A stretch of 6,882 nucleotides of DNA from Alphaproteobacteria bacterium (GTDB taxonomy: Bacteria > Pseudomonadota > Alphaproteobacteria > Rickettsiales > JAFLCR01). Shown here in pieces: positions 1 through 6,627 of the stretch. Each line of letters opens with the position of its first letter. The first letter of the stretch is position 1. The stretch is from the NCBI GenBank assembly GCA_017302755.1, contig JAFLCR010000125.1, positions 1-6,882 of the forward strand. The letters run 5' to 3'. The notes below the pieces were generated by a model. It saw only the letters and a list, made by a program, of their open reading frames with translations, was not told where the DNA came from and ran no database searches. The position numbers and the translations under genes were made by a program.

Positions 1-432
1 ACTGTCGTTGACAACGCATATACGTTGACTCCTGCACACGACCATCCCCCGACCCCCGATATTTACCGCGTCATCTCAACGCAGAATCCGGCAATCGGCG
101 CCATCCTCATTGAAGTCGGGAATATCGACGACCGCCAGGAAAGGGAAGCGCTGCTGGCCAATCCCCGCCTTGCCGCCACCGCCATTGCCAACGGTATCGA
201 GCAATTCATTGAAACGGCTTACCCTAACCGCGAACAAGCCAATGCGGTGAATGGCATCTCCCATGTATCGCTCAATATTGAGCAACAGGGAGAAAGGTCA
301 TTTACTGCCATCGTTGGAGAGCCGACTCAAGTATATGCAGGCATGAATTCCATGCCAACAAATGCCCTGGAACCTTTTTCGAACGTAATAGCGTTGGGCG
401 CAGCAATCGCTAACAGAGTATTCAGAGGTTAA
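1..432 (+). CDS. N-acetylmuramoyl-L-alanine amidase (Amidase_3), C-terminal part, 5' end off the window
   Basis: The reading frame is open from base 1 to a TAA at 430-432, giving 143 visible residues; the true start lies before the window. A TTG at 25 is only an internal codon. Visible residues 20-70 match the end of the zinc-dependent Amidase_3 fold: a strand around PAIGAILIEVGNIDD (30-44), where E38 sits at the place of the conserved catalytic glutamate of the family's 'vLvElGfisN' motif, then a helix with ALLANP and an IANGIEQFI segment, as in the last helix of these enzymes. Such enzymes cut the amide bond between N-acetylmuramic acid and L-alanine in peptidoglycan. The last 70 or so residues, after FIETAYP, are not part of that domain and I do not recognise them. 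The zinc-binding histidines would be upstream, so they cannot be checked. The codons (AGA, AGG, ATA, many A/T third bases) differ from the GC-rich neighbouring genes. The gene ends tail to tail with the M50 protease gene, the stops overlapping in TTAA. The family call is an inference from the C-terminal motif only. Confidence 0.68.
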   Translation, partial: TVVDNAYTLTPAHDHPPTPDIYRVISTQNPAIGAILIEVGNIDDRQEREALLANPRLAATAIANGIEQFIETAYPNREQANAVNGISHVSLNIEQQGERSFTAIVGEPTQVYAGMNSMPTNALEPFSNVIALGAAIANRVFRG

Positions 433-1097
433 ACCCCTACCGCCTTTAATAGCCACTCCGCCATCTTCAGCACCGGCTCAACCAGCAACGGCCCCGCCAC
501 ATTAAACTCCACCCCGAACTGCGCCAACAGCGCAGGAATGATGAACAGAAGCCCAATCACCGCCACCATGCCCGCCTTTTCGAGCGTCGGCATGTAGCGC
601 GTCCAGGATTCCGGCGCGAAGGAAAACGCGATGCGCCCGCCGTCCAGCGGCAATACGGGCAGCAGGTTGAACCACATCAGCATCAAATTCAAAATCAGCA
701 TGGTGGTCAGGAAAGTCTGCGCCCAGCCCGCCTCTTCCGGGCTTTTTACCTCCGGCATCAGGTGCATGGCCAGCGCCGCGAGCACCGCCAGCGCCAGGTT
801 GGTGAGCGGCCCCGCCGCCGCGACAATCGCCGTGCCGATCCTGGGCCGGCGCAACCGGTCGAAGCGCACCGGCACCGGCTTCGCATAGCCGAACATGAAC
901 GGCGCGTGGGTCAGAAACAGGATCAAGGGCAGGCCGATGCTGCCCAGCGGATCCACATGCTTGATCGGATTGGGATTGAGCCGTCCGGCGCGATAGGCGG
1001 TATCGTCCCCGCAAGCCAGCGCCGCCACCCCGTGCGCGATTTCGTGAAGCACCACGGAAATGACCAAAGCCGTCAGCGTGGCGGTCAGCAGCATCAC
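429..1097 (-). CDS. Site-2 protease family (M50) zinc membrane protease
   Basis: This 222-residue, very hydrophobic protein carries the hallmarks of the M50 intramembrane metalloproteases. HEIAH at residues 18-22 in the first membrane segment supplies two zinc-binding histidines and the catalytic glutamate. GYAKPVPV (70-77) matches the 'GWAKPVPV' stretch typical of short bacterial S2P-like proteins. AGPLTN lies at 95-100. NLLPVLPLDGGR (144-155) is the second metal motif, with D152 as the likely third zinc ligand. Membrane segments fall roughly at 3-27, 52-68, 87-112, 128-150 and 175-196. The protein should act in the inner membrane on other membrane-spanning proteins; its substrate is unknown. 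There is no PDZ domain, so it belongs with the compact minimal forms rather than RseP. The start is a GTG at 1097 that overlaps the nagZ stop by four bases (GTGA); an in-frame ATG follows at once (1094-1092) and overlaps that stop by one base, so either could be used and translation is probably coupled to nagZ. It is the last gene of the operon and ends against the converging amidase gene. Confidence 0.9.
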   Translation of the reverse strand: MMLLTATLTALVISVVLHEIAHGVAALACGDDTAYRAGRLNPNPIKHVDPLGSIGLPLILFLTHAPFMFGYAKPVPVRFDRLRRPRIGTAIVAAAGPLTNLALAVLAALAMHLMPEVKSPEEAGWAQTFLTTMLILNLMLMWFNLLPVLPLDGGRIAFSFAPESWTRYMPTLEKAGMVAVIGLLFIIPALLAQFGVEFNVAGPLLVEPVLKMAEWLLKAVGV

Positions 1098-2125
1098 GCC
1101 GCCAGCCTGGACTGAAGCGCGTTCCAGAGCGTTTCAAATTCTGCGGCAAGTGCAGGGTTTTCGGGCTTCCTGGCGTCGGCGATCATTTTCTCCGCCCGCG
1201 CAACCCGTGACTCCGCCGCCTGGGTCAGCGGCCGCGCGGCGGAGGCGATCTCCTCCATCTCCTCACGCTTGCCGTTGCAATGAAGCACCACGTCGCAGCC
1301 CGCGTCGAGCACGGCTTTCGTGCGCTCGGCGAAGCTTCCGGCAAGCGCCTTCATGGAAATGTCGTCCGAAAGCAGCAGCCCGTCAAAGCCCAGTTCCTCG
1401 CGGATCAGCGCGATCACAGTGGGCGACAGCGTCGCCACCCGCTCCTTATCCAGCGCGGTATAAAGAATATGCGCCGTCATGCCCCAGGGCAGATCCTTCA
1501 GCGCCTTGAAGGGCTGAAAATCCGTCTTGCGCAGGGTTTCGATATCCGCATCCACGACGGGCAGCGACTCATGGCTGTCCGCCGTCGCCCGCCCGTGACC
1601 GGGAATGTGCTTGAGCACGGGAATCACGCCGCCGTCGATCAGCCCCTGCCCCATGCGCCGCGCGAGCGTGGACACCTGGTGCGGCTCCAGCCCATAGGCG
1701 CGGTCGCCGATGATGTCATGCGCGCCCGGCACCGGAATATCGGCAAGCGGCGCGCAATCCACCGTAATGCCAAGTCCCGCCAGCTCCGCCGCGATCAGCC
1801 TGGCATTAAGATACACCGCCTTGGCCGCCGCCTCCTTATCCACGGCCATGAACGCCGCGAACGCGCCAGCGGGCGGGCAATGCCGCCAATGCGGAGGCTT
1901 GAGCCGCGCCACGCGCCCGCCTTCCTGGTCGATCAGAATCGGCGCATCCGGCCGCCCCACGCTCGCGCGAAGCTCCGCCACCAGCGCCTTCACCTGGGCC
2001 GGGCTCTCGCAGTTACGGGCAAAGAGGATGAAGCCGAGCGGGTCGGACTTCGCGAAAAAGCCCCTCTCCCACTCCGTGAGCTTCAGGCCTTCACAGCCGA
2101 AGATGACAGCGCCAGGAGCGGGCAT
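1094..2125 (-). CDS. nagZ: Beta-N-acetylhexosaminidase (glycoside hydrolase family 3)
   Basis: NagZ removes N-acetylglucosamine from anhydromuropeptides in the cytoplasm during peptidoglycan recycling. The 343-residue protein is the normal single-domain length and has no signal peptide. Family motifs in order: IDQEGGRVARL (65-75), KHIPGHG (172-178) followed by D183-S-H185, the mobile loop carrying the His/Asp pair that does acid-base work in NagZ, and LLSDDISM (251-258), in which D254 is the expected catalytic nucleophile. All key residues are present, so it should be active. The ATG start at 2125 is one base after the TAA of the SPOR gene (TAA-C-ATG), and the stop overlaps the start of the M50 protease, so it sits inside a coupled operon. 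In organisms with an inducible AmpC beta-lactamase the NagZ product can act as the inducer, but no ampC or ampR is in this window. Confidence 0.96.
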   Translation of the reverse strand: MPAPGAVIFGCEGLKLTEWERGFFAKSDPLGFILFARNCESPAQVKALVAELRASVGRPDAPILIDQEGGRVARLKPPHWRHCPPAGAFAAFMAVDKEAAAKAVYLNARLIAAELAGLGITVDCAPLADIPVPGAHDIIGDRAYGLEPHQVSTLARRMGQGLIDGGVIPVLKHIPGHGRATADSHESLPVVDADIETLRKTDFQPFKALKDLPWGMTAHILYTALDKERVATLSPTVIALIREELGFDGLLLSDDISMKALAGSFAERTKAVLDAGCDVVLHCNGKREEMEEIASAARPLTQAAESRVARAEKMIADARKPENPALAAEFETLWNALQSRLAA

Positions 2126-2126
2126 G

Positions 2127-3053
2127 TTACGGGCGGACGAGAATGCAGGCTTGGCTGTTCTTGGCGAGCTTATCGCAGACGGCTTTCGCCTCGCCCTCGC
2201 CCCCCATCGGCCCGGCCTGGAGCCGGTAGAAGATGCCGCGCGAGCCTAAATCCACCCGCGTCACGTTGTGCCGGTATTTCTCCAGCGTCGTGCGGTGGGC
2301 GGTGAGAATCCTGTTCCAGGCGGCCTCAGCCTGCGAGGTTTCCTTGAAGGCGCCCAGCTGAATGCGGAACGTTCCCGCAGGCAGGGCTTTCTTTGGCGCT
2401 TCAGCTGTTGCTTCCGCTTTGGGCGCCTCTGCTTTTGGCGCTTCCACCTTGGGGGCTTCCACTTTTGGCGTTTCCACCGGCTTGACCGTCTCTTTCACCA
2501 CGGGAACTTCCGCCTGGATCTCCTTCTTCGGCGCTTCCGCCACTACGGGAGTCTTGACGGGCGGCATCAGTTCCTCGCGCTTCACTTCCGCCTTGGGCGC
2601 TGCCGGCTTAGGCGTCACGGCGTTCTCATCCTCGCCGGAGAACGGCGCGGTCACGCCTTCCTCGGCCGCGGTGATGTGCTTGGTCTTGGGCTGGATCACC
2701 TCCGCCTTGTCCACCGGCTCCTCGGGGAGCGGCATGATTTTCTCTACCTTGGGCAGATCCTTCTTCTCCTTGGAGAAGCTGTCATAGACTGTTTTCTCCT
2801 GATACGGCACTTCCATGCCGCCCGGATCGGCGGGTTTCTCCACCACCGGCGCGCTATCGGCCCTAATCAGCGGCACGTCGGCGGGATCCTGCACCTGGGT
2901 GCCCATCTTATAGGCATAATACGCGAGCCACACCACGCCGGAAACCAGTACCAACACCAGCGCCAGCGAGATGATCCGCAGCACGAAACGGTGGCGCTGC
3001 TCATCCTCGAGAAGGGCATCCTCGATATCGTTGTAATCCACTTCATCCCGCAT
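2127..3053 (-). CDS. SPOR-domain protein with one membrane anchor
   Basis: This 308-residue protein has three parts. Residues 1-24 are an acidic cytoplasmic head (DEVDYNDIEDALLEDE). Residues 25-48 form a single membrane helix, with no signal peptidase site evident. Residues 50-225 are a long periplasmic linker rich in Pro, Lys, Glu and Ala, including VEAPK-type five-residue repeats at 193-212. Residues 228-308 are a SPOR domain: TFRIQLGAFKETSQAEAAW opens the first strand and helix, and FYRLQAGPM (275-283) followed by AVCDKLA gives the second repeat. SPOR domains bind glycan strands stripped of stem peptides at the division septum, so the protein probably localises to the division site. Two cysteines, C293 and C303, lie in the SPOR domain and could form a disulphide. 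The ATG at 3053 overlaps the argS TGA by one base (TGATG). A SPOR gene between argS and nagZ is a recurrent alphaproteobacterial arrangement, from memory. The linker makes it weakly conserved outside the C-terminus, so no gene name is assigned. Confidence 0.92.
   Translation of the reverse strand: MRDEVDYNDIEDALLEDEQRHRFVLRIISLALVLVLVSGVVWLAYYAYKMGTQVQDPADVPLIRADSAPVVEKPADPGGMEVPYQEKTVYDSFSKEKKDLPKVEKIMPLPEEPVDKAEVIQPKTKHITAAEEGVTAPFSGEDENAVTPKPAAPKAEVKREELMPPVKTPVVAEAPKKEIQAEVPVVKETVKPVETPKVEAPKVEAPKAEAPKAEATAEAPKKALPAGTFRIQLGAFKETSQAEAAWNRILTAHRTTLEKYRHNVTRVDLGSRGIFYRLQAGPMGGEGEAKAVCDKLAKNSQACILVRP
2418..2477 (-). repeat. 15-bp tandem repeat encoding (V/A)E(A/T)PK units
   Basis: Four back-to-back 15-base units encode VETPK, VEAPK, VEAPK and AEAPK in the SPOR protein linker; imperfect copies continue to about 2394. 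The copies differ mainly at silent or Val/Ala sites. It most likely works as a flexible periplasmic spacer and may change length by slippage. Confidence 0.75.
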
Positions 3054-4798
3054 CAGCGCATCTCCTCCACTGGTTCCACCCCGAAAACCCCCAGGCCCGA
3101 GGCCAGGGTGGCGGCCACCGCGCCTACCAGCGCGAGCCGCCCTGCCGTCAGCATCGTATGGTCAGGGCTGATAAAACGCAAGGCTGCATGATCGCGTCCC
3201 TTGTTCCACAGCGCGTGGAATGCCGCCGCCAGCTCTTCCAGGTAAAAGGCGATGCGGTGCGGCTCGTAAGCCTTGGCCGCCGCCTCCACGGTACGCGGCC
3301 AGGCGCCCAGCAGGCGGATCACCTCCATTTCCGCCGGGTCGGTGAGCAGAAGCACGGCTTCCCTCTCCCGCATCTTGCCGACGATCTGCGGGTATTCCGC
3401 ATTGGCGTGGCGCAGCACCGAACGGCAGCGCGCATGGGCGTACTGCACGTAAAACACCGGGTTGTCCTTGGACTGCTCCTTCACTTTCACCAGGTCGAAA
3501 TCGAGCGGCGCGTCGTTCTTGCGGGTCAGCATGATGAAGCGCACCACGCCCTTCCCTACCTCGTCCACCACGTCACGCAAAGTCACGAACGTGCCGGAGC
3601 GCTTCGACATCTTCACCGGCTGGCCACCTTCGAGCAGGTTGACGAGCTGGCAGATCTTCACATCGAACCCCGCCTTGCCACCCGTCAGCGCCGCAAGCGC
3701 CGCGCGCACGCGCTTGATGTAGCCGCCGTGGTCAGCCCCCCAGACATCCACCAGCGCGTCTGAACCGCGCTTGTATTTATCCCAATGATAAGCGATGTCG
3801 GCGGCGAAATACGTCCACGACCCGTCGGATTTTTTGAGAGCCCTATCCACGTCGTCACCGAACTCGGTAGATTTGAACAGCGTCTGTTCCCTCGCCTCCC
3901 AGTCGTCGGGCAGCTTGCCTTTGGGCGGCTCCAGCACGCCCTGGTAGATGAGCCCCTTGGCCTCGAGCGCTTTCAGCGCTTCCTCGACTTTGCCGGTTTC
4001 ATGCAGTTTTTTTTCGGAAGCGAAGACATCATGCTCAATCCCGAGCGCCGCCAGATCCTCGCGGATCATGCCCATCAGCTTTTCCACGGCAAAAGGCTTG
4101 ACAATGGCCAGCCACTCCTCGTCCGGCATGTCCAGCAGCTTGCCGCCGTGAATCTCCGCCAGCGCCTTGCCGACATCCCGCAGATAGGCGCCTGGGTAGT
4201 ACCCGTCCGGAATCGTCACCGTATCGCCCAGCGCCTCACGGTAGCGCAGGAAGGTGGAGCGCGCCAAAACCTCGATCTGCGCGCCCGCGTCGTTGATGTA
4301 ATACTCGCGCGTCACTTTGTGCCCGCTCTTCTCGAGCAGCGCCGCCAGCGCGTCGCCATAGACCGCCCCGCGCGCGTGGCCCACATGCATCGGCCCGGTA
4401 GGATTGGCGGAAACGTATTCGACGTTGATCGTCTTCCCCTGCCCGATCGCGCTGTCGCCATACGCCGTGCCAAGCCGCAGAATCTCCGGCAGCAACCCTT
4501 GCCAGAATTCCGGCTTAAACCGCAAATTGATGAAGCCCGGCCCGGCAACGGACGCCTCTTCGGCGATACCTCTGGCCTTGATTTCCGCCACCAGTTCCGC
4601 CGCCAGCTCCTGCGGCTTGCGCCCGGCGGGCTTGGCCAGCACCATGGCTGCGTTGGTCGCCATGTCGCCATGCGACGGGTCACGCGGGGGTTCGACGGTG
4701 ATGCTGGAGAAATCCATGCCCTGCGGCAGCTTTCCCTGGGCGGCGAGCGCCTCCAAGCAAGCGTGCATCTCTTTGAGAATATTAGAAAATAAATTCAT
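3053..4798 (-). CDS. argS: Arginyl-tRNA synthetase (arginine--tRNA ligase)
   Basis: ArgS is a cytoplasmic class I synthetase that charges tRNA-Arg with arginine using ATP. The 581-residue length is normal for the family. The N-terminal add-on domain is seen in VEPPRDPSHGDMATNAAM (35-52). The catalytic Rossmann core has SANPTGPMHVGHARGAVYGD (130-149), where HVGH (138-141) is the HIGH motif. VDVWGADHGGYIKR (350-363) follows, and KMSKR (396-400) is the KMSKS loop with the last serine replaced by arginine. The anticodon-binding domain starts near DNPVFYVQYAHARC (445-458), and the C-terminus GVFGVEPVEEM fits the family ending. The start at ATG 4798 gives the usual MNLFSNILKE opening. No clear Shine-Dalgarno sequence precedes it, which is unusual here, and a small hairpin lies 20-37 bases upstream. 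It is separated from dgt by about 50 bases and overlaps the SPOR start by one base. Confidence 0.97.
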   Translation of the reverse strand: MNLFSNILKEMHACLEALAAQGKLPQGMDFSSITVEPPRDPSHGDMATNAAMVLAKPAGRKPQELAAELVAEIKARGIAEEASVAGPGFINLRFKPEFWQGLLPEILRLGTAYGDSAIGQGKTINVEYVSANPTGPMHVGHARGAVYGDALAALLEKSGHKVTREYYINDAGAQIEVLARSTFLRYREALGDTVTIPDGYYPGAYLRDVGKALAEIHGGKLLDMPDEEWLAIVKPFAVEKLMGMIREDLAALGIEHDVFASEKKLHETGKVEEALKALEAKGLIYQGVLEPPKGKLPDDWEAREQTLFKSTEFGDDVDRALKKSDGSWTYFAADIAYHWDKYKRGSDALVDVWGADHGGYIKRVRAALAALTGGKAGFDVKICQLVNLLEGGQPVKMSKRSGTFVTLRDVVDEVGKGVVRFIMLTRKNDAPLDFDLVKVKEQSKDNPVFYVQYAHARCRSVLRHANAEYPQIVGKMREREAVLLLTDPAEMEVIRLLGAWPRTVEAAAKAYEPHRIAFYLEELAAAFHALWNKGRDHAALRFISPDHTMLTAGRLALVGAVAATLASGLGVFGVEPVEEMR

Positions 4799-4817
4799 GA
4801 CGAGGCGTAAAATACCA

Positions 4818-4835
4818 TTTCCGCAACCGCGGAAA
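4818..4835 (-). other. Intercistronic hairpin between dgt and argS
   Basis: A perfect 7-bp stem, TTTCCGC / GCGGAAA, with a 4-base loop lies in the only sizeable gap of the operon, between the dgt stop and the argS ATG. It is not followed by a T-run in the operon direction, so it is not a classical terminator. It might be an RNA processing or stability element; the function is inference. Confidence 0.5.
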
Positions 4836-4848
4836 AGGAGTTTTTAGC

Positions 4849-6093
4849 CTAATTCGTCTCGGAAATCTCGAACAATCTCTGATGCTCCTGGATCGCGAAG
4901 CGGTCCGTCATGCCAGCGATGAAATCGCACACCACCTCGGCGGTCTGCTGGCTCTTTGGCCCGCCGGCCATGGTCCGCCATTCAGTGGGCAGGCATTCAG
5001 GCTCGTTCAGGAACAGGGTGAACAGCTCCCGCACCACGCGCCGCGCCTTGCTGGACATGCGGTTCACCTTGTAATGGCGATACATGTGCTGCATCAGGAA
5101 TTCTTTGAGATCGGTGTTGTTGGCCTGCATCTCCTCGGAGAAGGACACCACCGGCTTGCCGTAGGCGCGCACGTCGTCCACGTTTTGAATGCCCGCCGCC
5201 TTGATGCGTCGGCGCGTCTCAACCACCAGATCGGTCACCATCAGGTTGATGATGCGGCGGATGGATTCGTGAATCAACCGCGCCTCTGAAATATCGGAAA
5301 ACAGCTTGGAAACATGGTTGAACACCATGCCCACGAACGGCACGTGCAGCAGGTCGTAGATGGAAAACAGCCCCGCGCGCAACCCGTCGTCAATGTCGTG
5401 GTTGTTATAGGCGATGTCGTCGGCCAGCGAGGCCAGCTGCGCCTCCGCCGACGGCCAGGTGGAAAGGCCCAGATCATAGGTAGCGTTGAATTCCGCGATG
5501 GCGCGGGCGGGCGCTTTCTTCACGTTAGGGCCCACCAGCGGGCCGTTATGCTTGGCAATGCCTTCCAGCGTTTCCCAGGTCAGGTTCAGCCCGTCGAAGC
5601 CAGCATAGCGTTGCTCTAATCTGGTCAGAATGCGGATGGTCTGCGCGTTGTGATCGAAGCCGCCGTAGGGCAGCATGACTTCGTTGAGCGCGTCCTCCCC
5701 CGCATGGCCGAACGGCGTGTGGCCGAGATCATGCGCAAGGGCGAGCGCTTCGGCAAGATCATCATCCAACCCCAGTTCGCGGGCGATGGAACGGGCAAGC
5801 TGCGCCACTTCCAGGCTGTGGGTCAGACGCGTGCGGTAATAATCGCCTTCGTGGTTCACGAAGACCTGGGTCTTGTATTCCAAGCGGCGGAAGGCCGCGC
5901 AATGAATGATGCGGTCGCGGTCGCGCTGGTAGCGGGTGCGCGTGGCGCTTTCGGTTTCCGGGAAGAGCCGGCCTCGGCTGCGCTCCGGCAGGCAGGCGAA
6001 GGGCGCCATGCTGCGGGTGGTGCTGGCCAGCGAGTTGGCGGCGGCGATTTCGTTGAGAAGGTCGGCGTGGGCGGAAGCTTGGGAAGGTGTCAC
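4849..6093 (-). CDS. dgt: dGTPase-family HD-domain deoxynucleoside triphosphate triphosphohydrolase
   Basis: The protein belongs to the HD-domain family that splits dNTPs, classically dGTP, into the deoxynucleoside and tripolyphosphate, controlling dNTP pools in the cytoplasm. It has 414 residues. Motifs: RDRDRIIHCAAFRRLEYKTQ (57-76); HEGDYYRTRLTHSLEV (81-96), with H92 as the first metal ligand; AHDLGHTPFGHAGEDAL (120-136), with the H121-D122 pair; and SLADDIAYNNHDIDDGL (222-238), whose DD (225-226) supplies the last ligand. The length and motif set fit the shorter dGTPase-like proteins common in Alphaproteobacteria rather than the roughly 500-residue E. coli Dgt, so the substrate may be broader than dGTP. 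The start chosen is GTG 6093, with a GGGGA stretch about 10 bases upstream. A later in-frame ATG (6009, residue 29) starts just before the family's usual 'APFACxPExSRGR' opening but has no visible ribosome binding site, so the first 28 residues are less certain. It is the first gene of the operon and diverges from erpA. Confidence 0.95.
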   Translation of the reverse strand: MTPSQASAHADLLNEIAAANSLASTTRSMAPFACLPERSRGRLFPETESATRTRYQRDRDRIIHCAAFRRLEYKTQVFVNHEGDYYRTRLTHSLEVAQLARSIARELGLDDDLAEALALAHDLGHTPFGHAGEDALNEVMLPYGGFDHNAQTIRILTRLEQRYAGFDGLNLTWETLEGIAKHNGPLVGPNVKKAPARAIAEFNATYDLGLSTWPSAEAQLASLADDIAYNNHDIDDGLRAGLFSIYDLLHVPFVGMVFNHVSKLFSDISEARLIHESIRRIINLMVTDLVVETRRRIKAAGIQNVDDVRAYGKPVVSFSEEMQANNTDLKEFLMQHMYRHYKVNRMSSKARRVVRELFTLFLNEPECLPTEWRTMAGGPKSQQTAEVVCDFIAGMTDRFAIQEHQRLFEISETN

Positions 6094-6204
6094 GGCTTGA
6101 AATCCCCAGAAAGGACGCCTAAATATGGAGAAATAAGATTAAGAAATTCCTAGAATATTCGCTTATTCTATCCCTACCCTCCTAATTTATGGTAAAAACG
6201 AGTC
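6094..6204. promoter_or_regulatory. Divergent AT-rich spacer between dgt and erpA
   Basis: This 111-base spacer separates two divergent genes and is far more AT-rich than its surroundings, so promoters for both the dgt operon and erpA should lie here. I could not find a convincing -35/-10 pair in either direction; TAATTT (6183-6188) is a possible -10 for erpA without a good -35 partner. erpA has only a weak GAG close to its ATG as ribosome binding site. Confidence 0.6.
6151..6170. promoter_or_regulatory. 7+7 bp inverted repeat, possible operator
   Basis: TAGAATA (6151-6157) and TATTCTA (6164-6170) are perfect inverted arms around a 6-base centre. The left arm overlaps a perfect 8-bp palindrome, GAATATTC (6153-6160). 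It lies midway in the divergent spacer, 35 bases before erpA and 58 bases before dgt. The form suits a dimeric repressor or activator, but it does not match the Fe-S or iron regulator sites I know (IscR, RirA). Chance is possible in AT-rich DNA. Confidence 0.4.
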
Positions 6205-6552
6205 ATGAGCCTAACCCCTGAACATTCCCTAGAAATCACCCCCGGCGCCCAGCGGCGCATTGCCGTGCTGCTGACCCAGGAGAAACCCGGCAGCTACCTG
6301 CGTATTTCCGTGGAGGGTGGCGGCTGCTCCGGTTTCCAGTATAAATTCGACTTCACCAATGAGCCCATTACCGAGGAAGATGCCTCCTTCGGAGAGGAGG
6401 GCGGGAAAGTGGTGATCGATACCACCTCGCTCGGTTTCATCAAGGGCTCGGTGGTGGATTACGTGGTGACGCTCGGCAGCGCCGAGTTCCAGATCACGAA
6501 TCCCAATGCCACGGCTAAATGCGGCTGCGGCAATTCCTTCTCAGTGATGTAA
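6205..6552 (+). CDS. erpA: A-type iron-sulfur cluster insertion protein (HesB/IscA/ErpA family)
   Basis: This small cytoplasmic carrier receives Fe-S clusters from the scaffold and hands them to target enzymes. The 115-residue length is typical. The three conserved cysteines are all present: C41 in GGGCSGF (38-44), and C106 and C108 in the C-terminal KCGCGNSFSV (105-114). These ligate the cluster or iron between subunits. The ATG at 6205 gives the normal N-terminus with EITPGAQRRI (10-19). The call to ErpA rather than IscA or SufA rests on the C-terminal CGCGNSFSV form and on the position beside dgt, so the subfamily is slightly less sure than the family. No isc or suf genes are nearby, which fits a stand-alone erpA. 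It diverges from dgt and is followed by a strong hairpin terminator. In many relatives I would expect an exonuclease III gene (xth) after it; it is absent here. Confidence 0.93.
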   Translation: MSLTPEHSLEITPGAQRRIAVLLTQEKPGSYLRISVEGGGCSGFQYKFDFTNEPITEEDASFGEEGGKVVIDTTSLGFIKGSVVDYVVTLGSAEFQITNPNATAKCGCGNSFSVM

Positions 6553-6583
6553 TTCGTTAGAGAGCCAGCCCGGATACTAACTA

Positions 6584-6608
6584 AAAAGGCCGCTTCAAGC
6601 GGCCTTTT
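6584..6608. terminator. Bidirectional hairpin terminator
   Basis: A perfect 10-bp stem, AAAAGGCCGC (6584-6593) and GCGGCCTTTT (6599-6608), encloses the loop TTCAA. A T-run ends the right arm and an A-run begins the left arm, so it can stop transcription from erpA on the plus strand and from the converging small gene on the minus strand. It lies 31 bases after the erpA stop and 19 bases after the other gene's stop. Confidence 0.93.
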
Positions 6609-6627
6609 CTCTTCAGCGAAACAAAGA

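Noticed and set aside
8..36. TTGACA at 8-13 as a promoter -35 box
   Set aside because: It lies inside the open frame of the amidase and no -10 box is found at the right distance (31-36 is CCTGCA).
1834..1842. DnaA-box-like TTATCCACG inside nagZ
   Set aside because: It is a single near-match within coding sequence with no cluster of boxes or AT-rich unwinding region.
1280..2305. 341-residue plus-strand ORF opposite nagZ
   Set aside because: It is a long open frame created by GC-rich coding DNA on the other strand. It has an Arg/His/Pro-rich composition and no recognisable motif, while nagZ is certain.
2268..3191. 307-residue plus-strand ORF rich in Phe, Leu, Arg and His
   Set aside because: It is the antisense reading of the Lys/Glu/Pro-rich SPOR linker, which yields Phe/Leu/Arg repeats by complementarity.
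3785..4792. 335-residue plus-strand ORF opposite argS
   Set aside because: It is an antisense shadow of argS with no domain-like sequence and no ribosome binding site or operon context.
6189..6221. 10-codon upstream ORF overlapping the erpA start
   Set aside because: The ATG at 6189 opens a short frame ending at TGA 6219-6221, but it has no ribosome binding site and such frames are common by chance.
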